Shown: one piece after another, positions 1 to 6,061 of the stretch
Layout: the number at the start of each line of letters is the position of its first letter
Numbering within the stretch: position 1 is the stretch's first letter
Assembly: GCA_903885525.1 (NCBI GenBank)
Contig: CAISJA010000304.1
Location: forward strand, 1-6,180
DNA: 6,180 bases
Direction of reading: 5' to 3'
Origin: an uncultured Opitutaceae bacterium
GTDB taxonomy: Bacteria; Verrucomicrobiota; Verrucomicrobiia; Opitutales; Opitutaceae
Position numbers and translations under genes: made by a program
Notes under the pieces: model-generated
Seen by the model: the letters and a program-made list of their open reading frames with translations, nothing else
Database searches by the model: none
Told to the model about the DNA's origin: nothing

Positions 1-318
1 CTCGTCGAAATCATGATCGTGGTCGTCATGGTCGGCCTGCTCGCCGTCATGGCGCGCAATGCCTTTCAGAAATATCGCATGGACAATCAGGACAACCGGA
101 TCCGGGCCAATGCCAAGCTGCTGGCCGCCGCGGCCGACGAATATTATCTGGAAAACGGCGTTTCCACCGTCGCCCTCTCCGCCCTCGTCGGCCCGACCAA
201 GAAAATCAAGGCGCTCAACCCCGTCGCCGGGGAAACTTATCCGGAGTCCTTCACCCAGGGCTCCCCGATCACCATCACCGGCGTGGCCGGCTCCCGCACC
301 GTCACCTACTCCCCGTAG
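1..318 (+). CDS. Type IV pilin-like / pseudopilin protein, 5'-truncated by the window edge
   Basis: The frame is open from base 1 to a TAG at 316-318, giving 105 visible residues. It opens with LVEIMIVVV, the core of the class III prepilin motif (G/FTLVE), so only the leader peptide and mature residues 1-2 are missing and the mature protein would be about 107 residues. Glu5 is present, followed by a hydrophobic helix up to about mature residue 20, then an amphipathic stretch with NQDNRIRANAKLLAAAADEYYLENG and a short beta-rich tail. Proteins of this family are cleaved and N-methylated by a prepilin peptidase and assemble into type IV pili or type II secretion pseudopili at the inner membrane. 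The small size and the ENGVSTVALSALVG-type segment resemble the many short pilin-like proteins I recall from Opitutaceae. It lacks the usual Pro22 (Asn instead, preceded by Arg). No cysteines are visible. No other pilus assembly gene is in view, so major pilin, minor pilin and pseudopilin cannot be told apart. Confidence 0.87.
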   Translation, partial: LVEIMIVVVMVGLLAVMARNAFQKYRMDNQDNRIRANAKLLAAAADEYYLENGVSTVALSALVGPTKKIKALNPVAGETYPESFTQGSPITITGVAGSRTVTYSP

Positions 319-337
319 CGCGGCCGCGCCTACGGGG
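311..337 (+). terminator. GC-rich hairpin at the end of the pilin gene, possible terminator
   Basis: CCCCGTAG (311-318) is the exact reverse complement of CTACGGGG (330-337). The enclosed bases are themselves nearly self-complementary (a 12-base palindrome at 318-329), so the stem can extend further with a one-base bulge. The pilin stop TAG forms the inner end of the left arm. There is no T-run after the stem (CCGCACCACCC follows), so it is not a textbook intrinsic terminator. It could be a weak or Rho-assisted terminator, or a 3' hairpin that protects the pilin mRNA from exonucleases. The inverted repeat is certain; the function is inferred. Confidence 0.4.
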
Positions 338-415
338 CCGCACCACCCGCTGCCCTCGCACCGGACCGGCTGAGGAGCCCTTGACTCGCCCGCCACCTTC
401 CGGAATGTCAGCGCC

Positions 416-1891
416 ATGACCAACCCCGGCGGCCGTTTCGCCCGCTCCCAGTTGCGCCGCATCGCCCGCCGCGTGATGCTGGCCCGGGGCCTCGCCCCGG
501 ACTTTCCCCCGGCGGCCCTGGATGAACTCCAGGCCATCACCGCGCCCGCCAGCGATCCCGCCGCCCGGGACCTGCGCCACCTGGTGTGGTGCTCCATCGA
601 CAACGACGACTCCCGCGACCTGGACCAGCTCTCCGTCGCCGCCGCCCTGCCCGGAGGCGCGACCCGCCTGCTCGTCGCCATCGCCGATGTCACCGCCACC
701 GTGCGCCCCGGCTCCGCCCTCGACGCCCACGCCGGGCAGAACACCACCTCGGTCTACACCGCCGCGGAAACGTTTCCACTGCTCCCGGAAAAGCTCTCCA
801 CCGGCCTGACCTCGCTCAACCCGGCGGAGGATCGGCTGGCCCTGGTCACGGACATGGTCTTCGCGCCCGACGGCGGACTCACCGCCGCGGAGATTTATCC
901 CGCCAGCGTCCGCAACCAGGCCAAGCTGGCCTACGCCGGCACCGCCGCCTGGCTGGAGGGCAAGGCCCCGCCGCCGCCCGCCCTCGCCGCCGTGCCCGGC
1001 CTGGCTGAAAAGCTCCGGCTCCAGCACCGCGTAGCCGGGCAACTGGCCGCCCTGCGCCACCGTCAGGGCGCCCTCTCCCTCGCCACCCGGCAGACGCGGC
1101 CGGTGTTCAGCGGCGACCAGCTCGCCGGCTTGGAAGCCGACACCCCCAATGCCGCAAAACAGCTGATCGAGGATCTGATGATCGCCGCCAACGGCGTGGC
1201 CGCACGCTTTCTCGCGAGCCGGAATCTGCCCTCGCTGCGCCGGGTGGTGCGCACCCCCGCCCATTGGGACCTCATCGTGGAACTCGCCGGCGAACAGGGG
1301 GGCCGGCTGCCGCCCGCGCCGGACGCCCGGGCGCTGGAGGAATTTCTGGTGGCCGCCCAGGCGGCCCATCCCGCGATTTTCCCCGACCTGTCCCTCAGCG
1401 TCATCAAACTCCTGGGCGCGGGCGAATACGTCCTGGAAGTGCCCGGCGGCGCGGCGCCGGGGCATTTCGGCCTGGCCGTCCGGGACTATTCCCATTCGAC
1501 CGCGCCGAACCGGCGTTACCCCGACATCCTCACCCAGCGCCTCCTCAAGGCGGCCCTGGCCGGGCGGCCCTCCCCCTATGCCGAGGAGGAGCTGGCCGCG
1601 CTCGCCCAGCATTGCACCACCCAGGAGGACGCCGCCAGGAAAGTGGAGCGGCAGGTCGGGAAGTCCGCCGCCGCCCTGCTGCTGGCCCCGCACCTGGGCG
1701 AGCAGTTCGACGCCATCGTCACCGGTGCTGCGGAAAAGGGCGTCTGGGTGCGCATCCCCTCGCCCCCGGTCGAGGGGAAACTCGACCATCCCCCCGCCGG
1801 CCTCCGGGTCGGGCATCGGCTGCGCGTCCAGCTGGTCCACACCGATGTGGAGCGCGGGTTTATCGATTTTCGCCGCCTCGCCCCCGCCTGA
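416..1891 (+). CDS. RNB-domain (RNase II/R family) 3'-5' exoribonuclease, short form without cold-shock domains
   Basis: This 491-residue protein matches the RNB catalytic core. The metal-binding motif is at residues 61-71 (IDNDDSRDLDQ): Asp62, Asp68 and Asp70 fall at the spacing of E. coli RNase II Asp201, Asp207 and Asp209, but the fourth acid (Asp210) is Gln71. The TSVY and LLPEKLS segment (111-128), the IEDLMIAAN helix (251-259), the arginine motif STAPNRRYPD (361-370) and a Glu at 411 (ERQVG) follow in family order. Residues about 428-488 look like a C-terminal S1 RNA-binding domain (GEQFDAIVTG, then VGHRLRVQLV). E. coli RNase II is about 644 residues; the difference lies at the N-terminus, where residues 1-55 leave no room for the two cold-shock domains. 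The family degrades RNA processively 3' to 5' in the cytoplasm, releasing nucleoside monophosphates. The start is the first ATG after an in-frame TGA at 371-373; no alternative ATG, GTG or TTG lies between, and no clear Shine-Dalgarno is present. RNB membership is sure; the exact substrate is unknown. Confidence 0.93.
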   Translation: MTNPGGRFARSQLRRIARRVMLARGLAPDFPPAALDELQAITAPASDPAARDLRHLVWCSIDNDDSRDLDQLSVAAALPGGATRLLVAIADVTATVRPGSALDAHAGQNTTSVYTAAETFPLLPEKLSTGLTSLNPAEDRLALVTDMVFAPDGGLTAAEIYPASVRNQAKLAYAGTAAWLEGKAPPPPALAAVPGLAEKLRLQHRVAGQLAALRHRQGALSLATRQTRPVFSGDQLAGLEADTPNAAKQLIEDLMIAANGVAARFLASRNLPSLRRVVRTPAHWDLIVELAGEQGGRLPPAPDARALEEFLVAAQAAHPAIFPDLSLSVIKLLGAGEYVLEVPGGAAPGHFGLAVRDYSHSTAPNRRYPDILTQRLLKAALAGRPSPYAEEELAALAQHCTTQEDAARKVERQVGKSAAALLLAPHLGEQFDAIVTGAAEKGVWVRIPSPPVEGKLDHPPAGLRVGHRLRVQLVHTDVERGFIDFRRLAPA

Positions 1892-1991
1892 CCCCTCCGC
1901 TGTCTCCGCCCGGCCCCCACCGCCTCCCCAGCTCCCGCCCGCCCCGCGCCGACACCGATCCCACCCACCGCTCCGCCCCCGCTTTCCCCGG
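1892..1991 (+). terminator. C-rich, G-poor spacer, candidate Rho utilisation (rut) region
   Basis: By hand count, bases 1891-1990 contain about 64 C and only 17 G, with few A or T. On the plus-strand transcript this is a long unstructured C-rich, G-poor stretch directly after the RNase stop codon. Rho loads on such RNA, so it may terminate RNase mRNA that is no longer translated and insulate the response regulator gene. No hairpin plus T-run and no recognisable -35/-10 pair was found here, so the regulator's own promoter, if it has one, is not visible. The composition is seen directly; Rho action is inferred. Confidence 0.35.
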
Positions 1992-2585
1992 ATGAAATAC
2001 GCCCTCGTCGAAGACCAGACCCTTGTCCGCCAGATGCTCCGCGCCCAGATTCCGGGCTGCGTCTGGGAGGGCGCCTGCGTGGGCGACTTGGAAAACCTCC
2101 CCAAGGTGGACCTGCTCATCCTCGACCTCGAACTGCCCGACGGCAACGGGCTGGACTGGCTGGCGAAACAGGACAGCCATCCGCCCGTGCTCGTGCTGAC
2201 TTCCTGCCGCGAGGATGTCCTGGTCTATCGCGCGCTGAAGACCGACGCCGTCGGCCTCGTCCACAAGGAGGACTCCATCGAGGTGCTGAAGGCCGCCATC
2301 ACCGCCGTGCTCCACGGCGGCGTTTTCTATTCCAAGACCTTCCAGCAGTTCCGCAGCCGGATCAACGCCGATCCGGATGCCCCGCACAAGGTGCTCTCCG
2401 ATCGCGAGCAGGAGGTGCTCACCTACCTCGGGCAGGGCCTGAGCAGTGCGGAAGTCGCGCAGATCATCGGCCTGAAGGAATCCAGCGTGAACGACTACAA
2501 ATCCATCATCATGCGCAAGACCGGTGCCAAGAATCACCCCGAACTGATGCGCTACGCGCTAGCCAAGGGCATTGCCAAAATCTGA
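1992..2585 (+). CDS. NarL/LuxR-type response regulator, predicted final acceptor of the phosphorelay
   Basis: 197 residues. An N-terminal receiver domain (1 to about 115) has the acidic pair Glu7-Asp8, phosphoacceptor Asp45 in LLILDLELPDGNG, the Thr70 switch (VLVLTS) and Lys92 (LVHKED). A LuxR/GerE helix-turn-helix occupies about 134-190, with SDREQEVLTYL, GLSSAEVAQIIGL and SSVNDYKSIIMRKTGAKN in canonical order; VNDYKSIIMRK is the DNA recognition helix. Phosphorylation at Asp45 should promote dimerisation and DNA binding. The receiver is compact: Asp45 sits roughly ten residues earlier than usual, because the segment between helix 1 and strand 3 is short. The aromatic switch residue expected before the Lys is Leu89. 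The frame stays open far upstream into the RNase gene, but the receiver fold starts at MKYALVEDQ, which fixes the ATG at 1992. No strong Shine-Dalgarno precedes it (CTTTCCCCGG). The 3' end overlaps the convergent hybrid kinase gene by 27 bp. That kinase ends in an Hpt domain and is the obvious donor, as BvgS is for BvgA. Confidence 0.93.
   Translation: MKYALVEDQTLVRQMLRAQIPGCVWEGACVGDLENLPKVDLLILDLELPDGNGLDWLAKQDSHPPVLVLTSCREDVLVYRALKTDAVGLVHKEDSIEVLKAAITAVLHGGVFYSKTFQQFRSRINADPDAPHKVLSDREQEVLTYLGQGLSSAEVAQIIGLKESSVNDYKSIIMRKTGAKNHPELMRYALAKGIAKI
2559..2585. other. 27-bp convergent overlap of response regulator and sensor kinase genes
   Basis: The last nine codons of each gene (stops included) are written on opposite strands of the same 27 bases, in exact antisense register: each codon of one gene is the complement of a codon of the other. 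The kinase stop TAG is opposite the regulator's Leu190 codon CTA, and the regulator stop TGA is opposite the kinase's Ser1140 codon TCA. There is therefore no space for a conventional terminator between them. Both transcripts must run into each other's coding region, giving complementary 3' ends. The overlap is seen directly; any regulatory effect is inferred. Confidence 0.9.
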
Positions 2586-5500
2586 GCTGGTGAAAACGTG
2601 GTGGCGGGCGCTTTCAGCGAGATCGTGCACCATCGGCTCGATCACCGAAAGGCTCCGGGTGATTTGATCCCGGTTGCCCCGGGTGGCCATCTCCTCCAGC
2701 AGCCCCAGTTGCTCGGCCAGCGTGATCGCATGGACCACCGACGCCTGCCCGCGGAGCACATGGGCCGCCCGGCGCAGCTCCTCGGGTTTTTCCACGCACC
2801 CGAGCAGGCCCTGGAACCCGGCCTCAAACTGCTCCGCATACCGCCCGAGGGCCACCCGGCCCTCGTTCATCGGGTGGAAGGCCGCAAAATCGAAGCGCCC
2901 CGACGGACGCATCATGTCCAGCGAGCGGCGCCCCCGCAGTCCATAGCCGAGCCCGAGCAGCGCCGCCTGCAGCTTTTTTAGCGTCACCGGCTTGGTCACG
3001 AAGCCGGCGATCCCGGCCGCATGGGCCGCATCCTGCTTCTCGCGGGTGGAATACGCTGTGACCATGATGATGGGGGGTGCCGGAGCGGGCACTTGGCGCA
3101 GGATCAGACCGGCCAGATCGATCCCGTCCATGTCCGGCAGCATGAAGTCCGTCAGGATGAGATCATAGGTCCCGCTCCGCACCGCTTCCAGGGCCGCCGC
3201 CCCATCGACGGCCCAGTCGGCATCATAGCCGAGCTGCCCGAGCAGATGCCCCAGCACGAGCCGGTTGTAATATTCATCCTCGATCGCCAGCGCCTTGCTC
3301 GAACGCACCGGGGCCTCGGCCGGCACACTGTCATCCACCGGGGCGGCGGGCGTGAGCACCACCGCCAGACGAAAGGCGGTCAGGCCTCCGGCGGAGGTGA
3401 CCGTCAGGTCCCCGTTCATCGCCCGCATGATCCGGCGCGACAGGGCCAGCCCCAGCCCGGAGCCGGGCAGCCTCCGCCGCTTCGCCTCTTCCCCACGCTG
3501 GAAACCGGCAAAAATGGACTCCTGCTCCTCCGGCGGCAGATCCGACCCCGAGTTTGTCACCGTCACCGTGAGCGCCAGATAGCCGTCTTCCCGAACCTGC
3601 CGGGCCAGCTCCACCTTGGCCATCGGTGGCTGGCCGTACTTCAGGGCGTTGGACACCAGATTGGTGACCACCTGCCGCAGCTTGCCCACATCGCCCTCCA
3701 CCCACACGGACGCGGGCATGAAGAGGTGCACCCGCGCCAGGGTGGGATCGACCGCCCGGGCCGCCCCCTCGACGGCGGGCACCACGTCGAACACCTCCGG
3801 GTGAAACTCCAGCTCGCCCCGGTCGATCCGCGAAAAATCCAGCACATCATCGAGGATGCGCCGCAACTGGTCGGAGCAGCTCTTCAGCGTTTTCACGAAC
3901 AACCGCTCCCGCGCCCCCACGGAGGCTTCGTTGAGCATGTCGCAGAGGCCGACCACCCCGTTGAGCGGGTTGCGGATCTCGTGGCTGACCGTGGAGAAGA
4001 AAACCTCGCGGGCCTTCAGGGCCTCGTTCAGCGCCAGGGTGCGCTCGTCCACCAGCCGCTGCAGTTCCCGCGCCCGGAGCGACAGCCGGTGCGTGCGCCA
4101 GCGGATGAGCCCGACCACGAGGGTGGTGAGCAGCAGCACCAGCAGCACCGCCCCCGTCCAGTCAATCCACCACGGGCGTGGCCGCTCCAGCAGGATTTCT
4201 TCGCGGGCCTCCAACCCGCCGAAGGATTCCGTCACCTCCACCCGGGTCTCCCCGTACGGCAGACGCGGGATGGTGTAGGCGCCGTCCACCAGCGGCACCG
4301 GCTCGCCACCGGCCAGGATGTGGTAATGCGGGTTCGGCCACGGGGCGGGCCGGGGCGGCGGGAGCTGCGCCGAAAAATTGGGCAGCTTCACCCGGACCTC
4401 CCGCCGGCCTGCGATCCGCGTGGCCAGCCAGGCCGTCCCCGGCAAGCGGACGCGCAGGACCTCCTGCGGCGAGACCACGTAGAGCAGGTCGCCGGACTGG
4501 TGCAAATGGGTGATCCCGGCGGGCAGACCGGGCACATCGAGCGGCCGCCATCCGCCGTCCGAGTAGCGGCCGACAAAGCTTTCGCGCCCGATTTGGATGG
4601 CGGCGTATGCCCCGTCCGCCGCCAGCACCCGGCCGGGCAGCGCAAGCTCCCGTCCGTCGGGGAAGCGCAGCTTGTCCTCCAGCAAAAATACCGGCAACTC
4701 CTCCCCCCGCGCCACGCGCGCGAGGCTGCCCTTCGTCACCGCCGTGAGCGCCTGCCCATCGAACCGGTAAAGCCCCGCCGCGGTGCCGATCCACACCGCC
4801 TCCCCGGCGGCTTTCACCGAGTTGGCCCCCACCACCGGCAGCTGCCGCAGCACCTTGCCGGCACCATCGAGGTAGGTCAGCACCGCCTCCTGCAACACCA
4901 CCCAGCCCGAGTGGTAGCCCGCCAGGCCCACCACTTCGCGGCCGGGCAGGTCAATTTTTACCCCATTTGGCAGCACGACCCCGCCCCAACTGCCGGAGGC
5001 TCCATCCCCGCTGATAAAGGGGGCCCCAGGCTGGAACTCTCCCGTGCGAAGGTCATAGGCGCCGGAGGAGAGATGGACTTGCTCGTCCACCGAATACACA
5101 TATTCGCCGGGCAAAGGCAGCACATAGAAGGCGTCGGCAAACACCCGCACCGCGCCACTGCTGGTCCCGACAAGGAAGCCCTCCGGAGTCTTGAGCAGGG
5201 AGTAGGGATTCCCCCGCAGCTCTTTCAGCCCCAGCTCCCAGAGTATCCGCCCGTCCTCCCCCGCCGCGCGAATTCCCTTCATGAACGTGGCGAGCACCGC
5301 ATCATGCTCGCCGACATAAAAACCCACGGCGAAATTGGCGTTCGGTCCCTCAAAAGCGTTCGAGTAGATGGCGGTGGGTTTTCCTGTGGTCAGCGCATAC
5401 AGTCCCTCAGCGGCGACCAGGTGATACCCGCTCTCTCCCGCGGCCCGCAGGTCGAAGATGTCGTAGAACGGCAGTTCCGGCCAGAGGGGATGGCGCTCAA

Positions 5501-6002
5501 ACCGGCCGTGGCTCCAGACCGAGAGCTTGCCGTTGATGAACAGAGTCACCTGGTTGCGGACGAGGAAAAGTCGCGGGCGTTCGGCACCGGTGAGCGGGTG
5601 GATCAGGCGCAGACTGCCATGCTGCAGGAGCCAGACGCCCTGCTTGCCCGCCAGAAAAAGCCCATCCCCGCCCAGGCACCCGCCGGAGAAGGCTTCCTCC
5701 TGCGAAAATACCTGGCCGGAGGAGAGGGCCACAAAGCCCGCCCCCGCGGCCCACCAGCCGTCGTCGGGCCCTTCCCCCACGGCGGCGATCTCGCGGCCCG
5801 CGAGAACGTGCTCCCATTGCCCCGCCCGGCGGTGGTAGACGCCGTCGCTCGTCCCCGCCAGCCGCTCGGAGGCCCAGAAGACCCGGGCCGCGCGCGCCGG
5901 CAGCTCCTCCAGAGGGTAAAGCAACGGCCGGTAGGTCTCGGCGGAGCTGCGCACGCCCAGTGTCAAGGTAAAAAATACCAGAATTATGCGGGTGTTCACC
6001 AC
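2559..6002 (-). CDS. Unorthodox hybrid sensor histidine kinase: propeller sensor, Y_Y_Y-like, TM, HisKA, HATPase, REC, Hpt
   Basis: 1147 residues. Residues 1-21 form a signal peptide (RIILVFFTLTLG, then SSA). About 35-535 is a degenerate beta-propeller-like sensor with recurring blades such as GTSDGVYHR (51-58), VGTSSGAVRVF (278-288) and WIGTAAGLYRFDG (404-416). About 540-611 resembles a Y_Y_Y domain, and 615-633 is the single membrane helix, so the sensor is periplasmic. A coiled coil (635-668) leads to HisKA with His674 in TVSHEIRNPLNG. The HATPase domain has an N box (NLVSNALKYG, 781-790), an unusual G1 box (NSGSDLP, 817-823), and a G2 box (GSGLGLALS). The receiver (about 903-1015) has Glu908-Asp909, Asp952, Thr982 and Lys1004. 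The Hpt domain has His1081 in AAHVLRGQAS. Ligand binding should trigger His674 phosphorylation and relay through Asp952 and His1081 to Asp45 of the convergent regulator. The start is GTG at 6002, right after an in-frame TGA at 6011-6009 (minus strand); GTG at 5999 is equally possible. The ligand is unknown; Bacteroidota kinases with this sensor often detect glycans. Confidence 0.93.
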   Translation of the reverse strand: MVNTRIILVFFTLTLGVRSSAETYRPLLYPLEELPARAARVFWASERLAGTSDGVYHRRAGQWEHVLAGREIAAVGEGPDDGWWAAGAGFVALSSGQVFSQEEAFSGGCLGGDGLFLAGKQGVWLLQHGSLRLIHPLTGAERPRLFLVRNQVTLFINGKLSVWSHGRFERHPLWPELPFYDIFDLRAAGESGYHLVAAEGLYALTTGKPTAIYSNAFEGPNANFAVGFYVGEHDAVLATFMKGIRAAGEDGRILWELGLKELRGNPYSLLKTPEGFLVGTSSGAVRVFADAFYVLPLPGEYVYSVDEQVHLSSGAYDLRTGEFQPGAPFISGDGASGSWGGVVLPNGVKIDLPGREVVGLAGYHSGWVVLQEAVLTYLDGAGKVLRQLPVVGANSVKAAGEAVWIGTAAGLYRFDGQALTAVTKGSLARVARGEELPVFLLEDKLRFPDGRELALPGRVLAADGAYAAIQIGRESFVGRYSDGGWRPLDVPGLPAGITHLHQSGDLLYVVSPQEVLRVRLPGTAWLATRIAGRREVRVKLPNFSAQLPPPRPAPWPNPHYHILAGGEPVPLVDGAYTIPRLPYGETRVEVTESFGGLEAREEILLERPRPWWIDWTGAVLLVLLLTTLVVGLIRWRTHRLSLRARELQRLVDERTLALNEALKAREVFFSTVSHEIRNPLNGVVGLCDMLNEASVGARERLFVKTLKSCSDQLRRILDDVLDFSRIDRGELEFHPEVFDVVPAVEGAARAVDPTLARVHLFMPASVWVEGDVGKLRQVVTNLVSNALKYGQPPMAKVELARQVREDGYLALTVTVTNSGSDLPPEEQESIFAGFQRGEEAKRRRLPGSGLGLALSRRIMRAMNGDLTVTSAGGLTAFRLAVVLTPAAPVDDSVPAEAPVRSSKALAIEDEYYNRLVLGHLLGQLGYDADWAVDGAAALEAVRSGTYDLILTDFMLPDMDGIDLAGLILRQVPAPAPPIIMVTAYSTREKQDAAHAAGIAGFVTKPVTLKKLQAALLGLGYGLRGRRSLDMMRPSGRFDFAAFHPMNEGRVALGRYAEQFEAGFQGLLGCVEKPEELRRAAHVLRGQASVVHAITLAEQLGLLEEMATRGNRDQITRSLSVIEPMVHDLAESARHHVFTSSDFGNALG

Positions 6003-6061
6003 GAATAATCATGGAAATACCGGCTACTCGTCGCGAAGCCAAGTATGTTAGCTTCGCGACG
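6003..6061. promoter_or_regulatory. Compact divergent control region between kinase and secreted-protein genes
   Basis: Only 59 bases separate the two divergent starts. The kinase-proximal half (about 6000-6020) is AT-rich compared with its surroundings and the other half carries a perfect inverted repeat. No confident -35/-10 pair was found for either direction. The best plus-strand -10-like hexamer is TATGTT at 6044-6049 (four of six matches), without a good -35. Promoters for both genes must lie here or inside the neighbouring coding sequences, so they probably overlap and may be co-regulated. Confidence 0.5.

Noticed and set aside
381..386. TTGACT resembling a -35 box before the RNase gene
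   Set aside because: No -10-like hexamer lies at 16-18 bases downstream; the region there is AATGTC/GGAATG.
1578..1991. An N-terminal extension of the response regulator reaching back into the RNase gene
   Set aside because: The extra 138 residues are Pro/Arg/Ser-rich and out of frame within the RNase; the receiver fold begins exactly at the ATG at 1992.
302..2146. A 614-codon open frame on the minus strand across the RNase gene and part of the regulator gene
   Set aside because: It has low-complexity Gly/Arg-rich translation and no motifs, and it lies opposite two genes with clear catalytic and receiver motifs.
5961..5966. TTGACA on the minus strand, a perfect -35 hexamer
   Set aside because: It lies inside the kinase signal peptide codons (TTG ACA), downstream of the start, and no -10 hexamer was identified with it, so it cannot drive the kinase gene and no product is implied.
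3021..6008. A 995-codon open frame on the plus strand, antisense to the sensor kinase
   Set aside because: It is the shadow of a GC-rich gene whose codons avoid antisense stops. Its translation is dominated by Arg, Gln, His, Pro and Gly with no recognisable domain, whereas the minus strand encodes a complete multi-domain kinase.
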